Positions 1-5,534 of a stretch of 5,766 bases of DNA are shown here, piece by piece. The stretch lies in assembly GCA_028678635.1 (NCBI GenBank), contig JAJRDC010000176.1, positions 1 through 5,766 on the forward strand, given 5' to 3'. Numbering within the stretch: position 1 is the first letter of the stretch; the number at the start of each line of letters is the position of its first letter. The DNA is from Methanomicrobiales archaeon. GTDB taxonomy: Archaea > Halobacteriota > Methanomicrobia > Methanomicrobiales > JACTUA01. The notes below the pieces were generated by a model. It was not told where the DNA came from. It ran no database searches and saw only the letters and a list, made by a program, of their open reading frames with translations. The position numbers were made by a program, and so were the translations under genes.

Positions 1-1
1 C

Positions 2-11
2 GGAGAGTGAT
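2..11 (+). promoter_or_regulatory. Shine-Dalgarno-like site for the vWA gene
   Basis: The stretch GGAGAGTGAT resembles the archaeal/bacterial anti-SD complement GGAGGTGAT. Its GTGAT half matches exactly and ends 5 bases before the TTG at 17. An in-frame TGA at 8-10 and the absence of any other start codon before the MIDAS motif make TTG the only workable start. The promoter must lie left of the window. Confidence 0.6.
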
Positions 12-16
12 TTTTC

Positions 17-733
17 TTGCCCAATGAGATACCTGTTCCCGACGGCCGGGTTGCCCGGCGCACGCTGCATTTCTTCTGGCTCACGGACCACTCGGCATCC
101 ATGGGCGGGAAGAAGATCGCCACCCTGAACCAGGCGATCCGGGAATCGATCCCCCTGATCAAGAACGCCGTCTCCGCCCACCCGCAGGTGCAGGTGATGA
201 TGCGGGCCATCCGGTTCTCCGATGATGCTGCCTGGCACGTGGGCCCGGAACCGGTCGGCCTGGACCAGTTCTTCTGGCCTGAGCTCTCTGCCGACGGCCT
301 GACCTCCACGGCACAGGCCATCAGGCTCCTCTCCACCGAGCTCTCCGTGGAGAAGATGCCCCGTCGCGGCCTTCCCCCCGTCTGCATCCTGATCTCCGAT
401 GGATACTGCACCGATCCTGAGGAGGAGTATACGAAGGCCATCACAGACCTGAACCGAATCCCCTGGGGGATGAAGTCCATCCGGCTCGCCATTGCCATCG
501 GCGAGGACGCGGACTACAACGAGGCTGAGCTCCTGAAGTTCGTGAACCAGGAGAAGGTGGGCCTCCTCAAGGCCCACAACCCCGAGGACCTGCTGAACTT
601 CATCAAGTGGGCATCCACGGAGGCCACGCTCAGTTCCTCCCGGTCGAAGTCGAAGGATCTTTCGGATGAGGGGACGAACGTTGCCCTCTCCCCGCCGCCG
701 CCTTCCATCACGTCCAGCACCGAGCCCTTCTAG
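17..733 (+). CDS. TerY-like von Willebrand factor A (vWA) domain protein
   Basis: This 238-residue protein is a single vWA domain of the TerY/YegL type, a metal-dependent protein-interaction module and not an enzyme. The MIDAS site is complete: D24-x-S26-x-S28 in LTDHSASM, T96 in GLTSTAQAI, and D128 in LISDGYCTDP. The domain spans about residues 15-198. Residues 200-238 form a disordered-looking tail with 16 Ser/Thr in 39 positions plus a run of four prolines; this is a plausible substrate of the downstream kinase, which is inference. There is no signal peptide or membrane segment, so it is probably cytoplasmic. It starts with TTG; the first in-frame ATG (codon 29) would delete the MIDAS aspartate. 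It is first in a run with a PP2C phosphatase and a protein kinase, the gene set of the TerY-P triad, where the vWA protein is thought to organise the phosphorylation complex. The family assignment is firm. The partner and signal are unknown. Confidence 0.9.
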   Translation: MPNEIPVPDGRVARRTLHFFWLTDHSASMGGKKIATLNQAIRESIPLIKNAVSAHPQVQVMMRAIRFSDDAAWHVGPEPVGLDQFFWPELSADGLTSTAQAIRLLSTELSVEKMPRRGLPPVCILISDGYCTDPEEEYTKAITDLNRIPWGMKSIRLAIAIGEDADYNEAELLKFVNQEKVGLLKAHNPEDLLNFIKWASTEATLSSSRSKSKDLSDEGTNVALSPPPPSITSSTEPF

Positions 734-742
734 GAGCCGCCC

Positions 743-1642
743 ATGGACCGTGGCTCCGAAGGTCCCTCACTGTGCGGTTCACCCCTGGGGTGGGCCTTCG
801 GGTGCAGTACCCGGGGGGCCTCCCACCTGCGGAACAGGAAGCCGTGCCAGGATGCGGTGGCCCTCTGGTCAGGGACCTTTCTCGCCGAGCCGCTCATGGT
901 CCTCGCCGTGGCCGACGGCCACGGGGACCGCCGTCACGACCTCTCCCATCTGGGGGCGGCCCTGGCCGTGGATGCGGGGGTGGAGGAGGTGATCCAGTCC
1001 CTCTCGGCCGCCACATCAGGAGATCCGGTGGCGCCCTCAATCCCCCTGACTGCCCGGGTGACGGATCGATGGGCCCGGAAGGTGCTGGCGGATGCGGCTG
1101 TTCCCGGCGACAAGCAGGGGGATCCTCACCCAATCCTGACCCGGTACGGCACCACCCTCCTCCTGGCCGTGGTCACCCGGGAGCGGATCCTGCTGGCCCA
1201 GCTGGGGGACGGCGATATCCTGATGGTCCGCCCGGACGGCAGGGTGGAGACCCCGGTGGAGAAGGACCCTGCACTCCTCGGTTCCGTGACCCATTCCCTC
1301 TCCTCCCGGAACGTGCAGGAGTGCTGGCACACCGCCGAGCTCCCGGCAGGGAGCGGGGGAATCCTCATGCTCGCGACCGACGGCCTCTCCGATTCCTTTG
1401 CCGGTCCCGGCGAGGAGGAGTTCCAGATGTTTGCCCGGTCCCTGGTGGACCGGATCCACGAGTATGGGATCGAACGGGTGGCAGGATCGCTCCCCGGCTG
1501 GCTGGACTCCTTCTCCCGTGACGGGAGTGGTGATGATATCACGGTGGCCCTGGCATGGCTGGAGCCGGAAAAGATTCCGGCACCCGCTGAAGGACAGGGC
1601 AGTGGCACCGGCGCTGCGAACACGGAAGGGGACAGCGTATGA
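743..1642 (+). CDS. PP2C-type Ser/Thr protein phosphatase (TerY-P triad)
   Basis: This 299-residue protein is a PP2C/PPM-family metal-dependent phosphatase, expected to reverse phosphorylation by the adjacent kinase. The motifs occur in order: RGASHLRNRKPCQDA (about 25-39, with the metal-binding D37), VADGHGD (D58, G59), YGTTLL (135-140), LGDGDIL (154-160), ATDGLSDSF (D212, G213) and GSGDDITVAL (D264, D265). All the metal-binding aspartates expected of an active enzyme are present. The length is that of a bare catalytic domain, followed by a short Gly/Ala/Glu-rich tail (about 277-299). There is no membrane segment. AGGAG at 732-736, overlapping the stop of the vWA gene, sits 6 bases before the ATG at 743 and fixes the start. 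The end overlaps the kinase start by 4 bases (ATGA), so the two are probably translationally coupled. The closest functional analogue is E. coli YegK (PphC), which acts opposite kinase YegI. Confidence 0.93.
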   Translation: MDRGSEGPSLCGSPLGWAFGCSTRGASHLRNRKPCQDAVALWSGTFLAEPLMVLAVADGHGDRRHDLSHLGAALAVDAGVEEVIQSLSAATSGDPVAPSIPLTARVTDRWARKVLADAAVPGDKQGDPHPILTRYGTTLLLAVVTRERILLAQLGDGDILMVRPDGRVETPVEKDPALLGSVTHSLSSRNVQECWHTAELPAGSGGILMLATDGLSDSFAGPGEEEFQMFARSLVDRIHEYGIERVAGSLPGWLDSFSRDGSGDDITVALAWLEPEKIPAPAEGQGSGTGAANTEGDSV

Positions 1643-2967
1643 CGATCGCACCCGGGGAGAAGGTGAAGGCAGAGATCCGCGGCACCACCCTTACGGTGAG
1701 GAGGAAGCTGGGGGAGGGGACCCAGGGCGAGGTGTACCTGGTGGAGGGATCCGCCGGGCAGCAGGCACTGAAGTGGTACAAGCCTTCGCAGGCCACCATG
1801 GACCAGATGGCGGCGATCCGGGCGCTGGTGCAGGCCGGACCGCCCCGGGGTGCCGCGGGGAACCGGTTCATCTGGCCCCTGGACCTGGTCACGGCCCCAA
1901 GGTCGCCTCAGTTCGGATACCTGATGCATCTCATCGACACTTCCCGGTTCGCGGAGCTGGGACAGGTGCAGGCCCACCTGAAACCCCTGCCGGGATTCGC
2001 CGCCCTTACCCGGATCTCGTACCAGCTGGCCAACTCCTACCGGGCCCTGCACCTCTCCGGCTACTGCTACCGGGACATCTCCGATGGGAACCTGATGTTT
2101 GACCCGCAGAGCGGGGACGTGCTCATCTGCGACAACGATAACGTGGGGGTGAACCGTCAGTCCAAGAGCCAGGTCTGGGGAACCATGGAGTTCATGGCGC
2201 CGGAGCTGATCCGGGGGGAGGCCGATCCCTCCACCGAGACGGATCTGCACTCCTTGGCAGTTCTCCTCTTCAGCCTCTGGGTCTGGCACCACCCCTTCCA
2301 CGGCAAGAGGGAGTTCGAGCTCCGGGTCTGGGACATACCGGCGAAGAAAAAGGTGTACGGCACTCCGGTCTTTGTCTTTGATCCCGCGGACCGTTCCAAT
2401 GCCCTCCCACAGGACCCGGATTACGAGACGGCCCGGTTCCGGTGGGGGGATCTCCCCCGGTCCCTGCAGGAACTCTTCACCCGGGCCTTTACCACCGGGG
2501 TGAAGGATCCGAAACGAAGGGTAACGGAGGGGGAGTGGCAGCGGCTCTTCCAGCAGCTGGAGGACGGCATCACGTCGTGCCCGAAGTGCCATGCTGAGAA
2601 CCTCTGGGAGCCGGGGCAGGTCTCCCTGGCCTGCTGGCACTGCCACGGCCCGGTTTCCCTGCCTCCGAAGCTGGTCATCCACCTCCCCTCCGGCAATTGG
2701 CATATCCTCCTCACCGGAAACCGCTCCCTCCTTCGCCGGCACGTGAATCCGTCGGGGAAGGAGGAAAATGACACCGACGAGGTGGCCCGGGTGGTCCCCC
2801 ACCCCCAGAACCCTTCCATCTGGGGGATCCGGAACCTGACCGGGATAGCCTGGAAGGTGACCTTCCCCGACGGAAAGACCGTGGAAGTGGGGAAGGACCG
2901 ATCCGTTCCCTTAAACCCCGGCACCACCCTCTCCCTGGGCTCCGTCACCGCCGAGATCCAGAAGTAG
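1639..2967 (+). CDS. Ser/Thr protein kinase with C-terminal zinc ribbon and FHA-like module (TerY-P triad)
   Basis: This 442-residue soluble kinase belongs to the YegI/TerY-P type. The kinase domain spans about residues 15-310: glycine loop LGEGTQGEVY (G25, G27, G30), the ATP-anchoring lysine K45 in ALKWY, catalytic loop YRDISDGN (D146, N151), ICDNDNVG at the DFG position (D165), MAPEL (187-189 APE), TDLHSLAVLLF (D202), and KRRVTEGEW near the end. Two positions differ from textbook kinases: the catalytic-loop Lys (D+2) is Ser148, and DFG reads D-N-D. The essential K45, D146, N151 and D165 remain, so activity is likely. Residues 314-335 form a zinc ribbon (C314xxC317, C332xxC335). Residues about 345-442 are beta-rich and resemble a degenerate FHA domain (PSIWGIRNLTG, then VPLNPGTTLSLGSV). 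Kinase plus zinc ribbon is the recognised layout of the third triad member. There is no transmembrane helix. The start overlaps the phosphatase stop as ATGA. The upstream ribosome site is weak (AAGGGGA), which fits coupling. Confidence 0.93.
   Translation: MTIAPGEKVKAEIRGTTLTVRRKLGEGTQGEVYLVEGSAGQQALKWYKPSQATMDQMAAIRALVQAGPPRGAAGNRFIWPLDLVTAPRSPQFGYLMHLIDTSRFAELGQVQAHLKPLPGFAALTRISYQLANSYRALHLSGYCYRDISDGNLMFDPQSGDVLICDNDNVGVNRQSKSQVWGTMEFMAPELIRGEADPSTETDLHSLAVLLFSLWVWHHPFHGKREFELRVWDIPAKKKVYGTPVFVFDPADRSNALPQDPDYETARFRWGDLPRSLQELFTRAFTTGVKDPKRRVTEGEWQRLFQQLEDGITSCPKCHAENLWEPGQVSLACWHCHGPVSLPPKLVIHLPSGNWHILLTGNRSLLRRHVNPSGKEENDTDEVARVVPHPQNPSIWGIRNLTGIAWKVTFPDGKTVEVGKDRSVPLNPGTTLSLGSVTAEIQK
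2578..2643 (+). other. Zinc-ribbon segment within the kinase
   Basis: This stretch encodes kinase residues 314-335, with two CxxC pairs (C314/C317 and C332/C335) separated by 14 residues and flanked by two histidines (H318, H336). It lies directly after the kinase domain. A zinc ribbon here is characteristic of TerY-P-type kinases and supports the family call. Zinc binding itself is inferred. Confidence 0.8.
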
Positions 2968-2989
2968 CCGGAAAAACCATGAGTGGACC

Positions 2990-4459
2990 ATGACCGACGC
3001 AGTCCGGAAACGCCTGGTGGATCTCGTTGCCGCGTACGGGAAGTCCCTCGCGGGCGACCCGAAACGGACCGAGGGACTCCTCCGGGACACCTGCCCGGGG
3101 TGCGGCCGGGAGATCTTCCTTCTCGTCTCGGCCCAGAGGCTCCGGGTACCGGAGGATCTGGCCACCCTCTCCTCCTCGGTCCCCCGGGAAGCCCTGTTCC
3201 GCCGGCTCACGAGGCGGTTCCACGACGAGCTGGGGATCGATGAGGCGCTGGGTGTATGGGCGGTCCACTCCTGGGCCATCGCCCTGGGTCTCCTCTCCCC
3301 GGAGGCAGCCCGGGCCGGTCGCAGGAGCCGGAAGGAAACCGCAGGAAAGGGCACCGGGGGAACGCCTTCCACGTCCCCTTCCCCTCTCCCGTCCCTTGTG
3401 GTGTCCGCGGCAGGGGATGGGCACTTCCGGACGGTGGCTGATGCGATCCGGGAGGCCCGGCCAGGAACCCGGATCTTTCTCCGGCCGGGCCAGTACCGGG
3501 AGGAGGTCACGGTTGACCGGGCGCTGGAGGTGATCGGCGAGGGCCCGGCCACCTCCGTGATCCTGGAGGCGGCAGGTCCGACCGGGATCACGGTGAAGGG
3601 GGGGGCCCTCTACCTGCACGGCGTGACGCTCCGGGAAGGCTCCTCAGCAGCAGGCTCGGTGGCGCTCCTAGTGAAGAAGGGGCTTGCCATTGTCGAGGAC
3701 TCGGTGGTGGCCGGGGGAGAGACCTCGGTACTGGTCCAGGGCTCCGGATCCTCGGCCGTCCTCCGCCGCTGCACTATGGGCTGGGGGGCCGCCCGGGGCG
3801 TGGCCTTCCTGGACCGGGCCCGGGGTTCCGTGGACGAATGCCGCATCCCCCAGCCCCCGAAGGGGATCGTGATCGCGGGGGGGGCGGATCCGGTCATCCG
3901 GTCCACGCGCCTGGAGGACTGCCAGACCGGAATCGGCGTCTCGGCCCGGGGGAAAGGTACCATCGAAGGATGCACCATCACCGCCAGCCGCCATGCCGCC
4001 ATCTCGGTGGCCGACCTCTCGGATCCCCAGGTTACGCGGTGCCGGATCCAGAACGGGAACTTCGGCATCGAGGTGATCGACAGAGGCCGGGGGCGGGTCA
4101 CGGAAACCGAGATCGAGGGGATGGCGGCCGGTGTCTTCATCTCCGGCGGCGGCAACCCAGTCCTCACGGGGTGCACGATCAGGGACGGCAGGTTCGGTGT
4201 GAGCGTTGCCGGGAAAGGCAGGGGGCTCCTCGAGGACTGCCGGATCACGGGCAACCAGTACAGCGGAGTCACGGTGAAGGAGAAGGGCAACCCGGTCCTT
4301 CGCCGGTGTATCGTCACGGGGAACCGGGACGTGGGCCTCTGGGCATACCGCAACGGTGCGGCCACCGTCGAGCAATGCGATCTCACGGGCAACGGCAAGG
4401 GACCCTTCTCCCTGGAGGCCGGCTCCCGGGTAAAGAGGGACGGGAACCGGGAGAACTGA
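2990..4459 (+). CDS. Cytoplasmic right-handed beta-helix (CASH/FBXO11-like) protein with helical N-terminal module
   Basis: This 489-residue protein has three parts. Residues 1-108 form a helical module (RLVDLVAAYGKSL, then LLRDTCPGCGREIFLLVSA, ending AVHSWAIALGLLSP) of a kind I recall at the front of varied prokaryotic signalling and conflict proteins; I cannot name its family. It carries one CxxC (C35, C38). Residues 109-136 are a Ser/Pro/Thr/Gly linker. Residues 137-470 form a right-handed parallel beta-helix. This opens with a pectin-esterase-like cap (SAAGDGHFRTVADAI, PGTRIFLRPGQYREEV, LEVIGEGPATSVI) and continues as 22-23 residue rungs. No sugar-lyase catalytic site is evident, and FBXO11/NosD-type repeats usually bind rather than cleave. 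There is no signal peptide, unlike most archaeal surface beta-helix proteins. The ATG at 2990 is the only start in frame; its ribosome site is weak (GAGTGG). It follows the kinase by 22 bases, so it is probably co-transcribed and works with the triad as scaffold, substrate or output (inference). Confidence 0.87.
   Translation: MTDAVRKRLVDLVAAYGKSLAGDPKRTEGLLRDTCPGCGREIFLLVSAQRLRVPEDLATLSSSVPREALFRRLTRRFHDELGIDEALGVWAVHSWAIALGLLSPEAARAGRRSRKETAGKGTGGTPSTSPSPLPSLVVSAAGDGHFRTVADAIREARPGTRIFLRPGQYREEVTVDRALEVIGEGPATSVILEAAGPTGITVKGGALYLHGVTLREGSSAAGSVALLVKKGLAIVEDSVVAGGETSVLVQGSGSSAVLRRCTMGWGAARGVAFLDRARGSVDECRIPQPPKGIVIAGGADPVIRSTRLEDCQTGIGVSARGKGTIEGCTITASRHAAISVADLSDPQVTRCRIQNGNFGIEVIDRGRGRVTETEIEGMAAGVFISGGGNPVLTGCTIRDGRFGVSVAGKGRGLLEDCRITGNQYSGVTVKEKGNPVLRRCIVTGNRDVGLWAYRNGAATVEQCDLTGNGKGPFSLEAGSRVKRDGNREN
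3698..4381 (+). repeat. Beta-helix rung repeats (22-23 codons each)
   Basis: The same core position recurs at residues S238, C261, C284, T306, C328, C351, T373, C395, C417, C440 and C463, always 22 or 23 residues apart. This implies an internal Cys/Thr ladder of about eleven coils. Alternate rungs differ: one type carries a proline (P301, P346, P390, P435; 44-45 apart), and the other a basic/glycine stretch (ARGKGT, DRGRGR, AGKGRG). The real unit is therefore a two-rung repeat of about 135 bases. At DNA level a short stretch, GGCAACCC.GTCCT, recurs near 4152 and 4287. Confidence 0.85.
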
Positions 4460-4769
4460 GCGCGGACCCTGATCCTAATCATCGGAGAACGGTCGGTTTT
4501 CCGGATATTCTGGCAGCATGTGCAGATTTCGGTGACTCGTACGGGAGGGGGCAGGCCCCCTCCCGGTCCCTCCCCCATCAGGATAGACAGCCACGTCGGT
4601 CAGTGAGAACGGTGCGTCACGGGAATCCGGAACACCTGCGGGGGGTGCCCACGCGGCGGGGGAGGAGCCTCAGCGGAGCCCCCGAGAGCGTCTCAGCAGT
4701 ACACGCGCGAATGGATTCCACCGACACGGTGTGGTGGGCGGATACCGCATCCGGGGCCGCGGGGGCGTT
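4460..4769. other. Convergent non-coding gap
   Basis: These 310 bases lie between the stop of the beta-helix gene and the stop of the cooC-like gene. I see no credible gene: the reading frames crossing it are extensions of shadows of the flanking genes, and no known domain appears. Its contents are a T4 run at 4497-4500, a strong stem-loop at 4542-4565, a weak stem CGGGGG (4657-4662) with CCCCCG (4679-4684), and a small hairpin CACCG-ACA-CGGTG (4719-4731) located 39 bases past the cooC-like stop. There is no tRNA, CRISPR-like repeat or insertion-sequence end. Its likely role is transcription termination for both units. Confidence 0.6.
4542..4565. terminator. GC-only stem-loop, possible bidirectional terminator
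   Basis: A perfect 10-bp inverted repeat has arms CGGGAGGGGG (4542-4551) and CCCCCTCCCG (4556-4565) and loop CAGG. It stands 82 bases after the beta-helix stop, between convergent genes, which suits a shared transcription end. Neither side has a T tract, so it is not a classical intrinsic terminator. It could instead protect RNA 3' ends or slow the polymerase. Confidence 0.4.
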
Positions 4770-5534
4770 TCAGCCCTCCCGCTTCCCGCCGCAGATCGCG
4801 AGAATCTTCCCAGCGAGTTCTGCAACCGCGCGCCGCGATGGCGACGATGGCGGGATGGATACGAGGGGCCGCCCCTCCAGGTCCGCCTCCTGCACCGCCG
4901 GGTCCTCGGGGATCCGGGCCAGGAGCGGGAGGGGCAGGGAACCATCGGTGGCCGGGATGCCCCTGTCACGGTTGATGACCAGGTGCATAGTGGCGGGATC
5001 CAGGCCCAGGGAGACGGCGATCTCCCGGATCCGGGTGGCGGTCCGCATCCCCCGCATGCCGGGATCGGTGACCACCAGGATCAGATCGGGCCTGCCGATG
5101 GTGCCCCGGCTGATATGCTCCATCCCTGCCTCTGAGTCGATGATCACGAGCCGGTAGCCCCGCTGGAGGGTCTCCATGGCCTCCGAGAGGAGGTTGTTCG
5201 CAAAGCAGTAGCAGCCCGTGCCCTCGGGGCGGCCCATGGCGATCAGGTCCAGGCCGTCGGACTCGACAAGCACCTGCCGGAACCGCATCGCCAGGAAGGC
5301 CGTGCGGGACATGCCCGGGGGGATGGCCCGGGTGAAGGCCTCCTCCCGCATGGACCCCAGGGTCTCTGCCACGGCGAGCCCCAGCGCCTCGTGAAGGTTG
5401 GCGTTGGGATCTGCGTCCACGGTGAGGATGGGCTGGCTGCCGGCCGAGATGAGGGAGGCGGCCAGGAGCGAGGCGATGGTGGTCTTGCCGGTGCCGCCCT
5501 TTCCCGTAACGGCGATGCGGCAGGGCCCCCCCAT
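4770..5534 (-). CDS. cooC: CooC-like nickel-insertion ATPase (CO dehydrogenase maturation factor family)
   Basis: This 254-residue P-loop NTPase of the MinD/SIMIBI class matches CooC/AcsF, which uses ATP to help load nickel into carbon monoxide dehydrogenase or acetyl-CoA synthase. Features in order: deviant Walker A GKGGTGKTT (11-19, signature K12 and K17), VDADPNANL (39-47), the metal-binding CxC pair C108/C110 in GTGCYCFANNLL, the hallmark IDSEAGMEHISRGT (132-145) containing the switch/Walker B aspartate D133, LVVTDPGMRGMRTA (153-166) and LVINRD (185-190) for the base-binding region. The length is normal and it is cytoplasmic. It starts with ATG at 5534 (minus strand), preceded 6 bases upstream by GGAGG (5541-5545). 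The start overlaps the stop of the upstream MetE/UROD-like gene as TGATG. The CxC and DSEAGMEH motifs separate it from MinD and NifH relatives. The exact client (CODH, ACS or another nickel or corrinoid protein) cannot be told from this window. Confidence 0.9.
   Translation of the reverse strand: MGGPCRIAVTGKGGTGKTTIASLLAASLISAGSQPILTVDADPNANLHEALGLAVAETLGSMREEAFTRAIPPGMSRTAFLAMRFRQVLVESDGLDLIAMGRPEGTGCYCFANNLLSEAMETLQRGYRLVIIDSEAGMEHISRGTIGRPDLILVVTDPGMRGMRTATRIREIAVSLGLDPATMHLVINRDRGIPATDGSLPLPLLARIPEDPAVQEADLEGRPLVSIPPSSPSRRAVAELAGKILAICGGKREG

Noticed and set aside
24..26. ATG near the left edge as a start
   Set aside because: It is out of frame with the vWA protein and gives no recognisable product; the TTG at 17 is in frame and well spaced from a ribosome site.
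1126..2802. Long minus-strand open frame (558 codons) opposite the phosphatase and kinase
   Set aside because: The plus-strand frames carry complete PP2C and kinase motifs across the same bases. The antisense translation is Pro/Gly/Arg/Leu-rich with no recognisable domain, as expected of a shadow frame in GC-rich DNA.
2911..3619. Two overlapping minus-strand open frames of about 225 codons each, opposite the start of the beta-helix gene
   Set aside because: Arg/Pro/Ser-rich translations with no motif; the opposite strand encodes the conserved helical module and the beta-helix cap.
2990..4459. Beta-helix protein as a pectin lyase or pectin methylesterase
   Set aside because: Only the N-terminal cap resembles pectinesterase; no catalytic Asp/Gln/Arg arrangement is evident, there is no export signal, and the context is intracellular signalling.
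4497..4500. T4 run after the beta-helix stop as an archaeal oligo-T terminator
   Set aside because: Four Ts alone are too few to call a terminator and no second T run is nearby.
3838..5157. Plus-strand open frame (439 codons) running from the beta-helix gene through the gap into the cooC-like gene
   Set aside because: It overlaps two genes with clear motifs in other frames and its product is compositionally biased without a domain.
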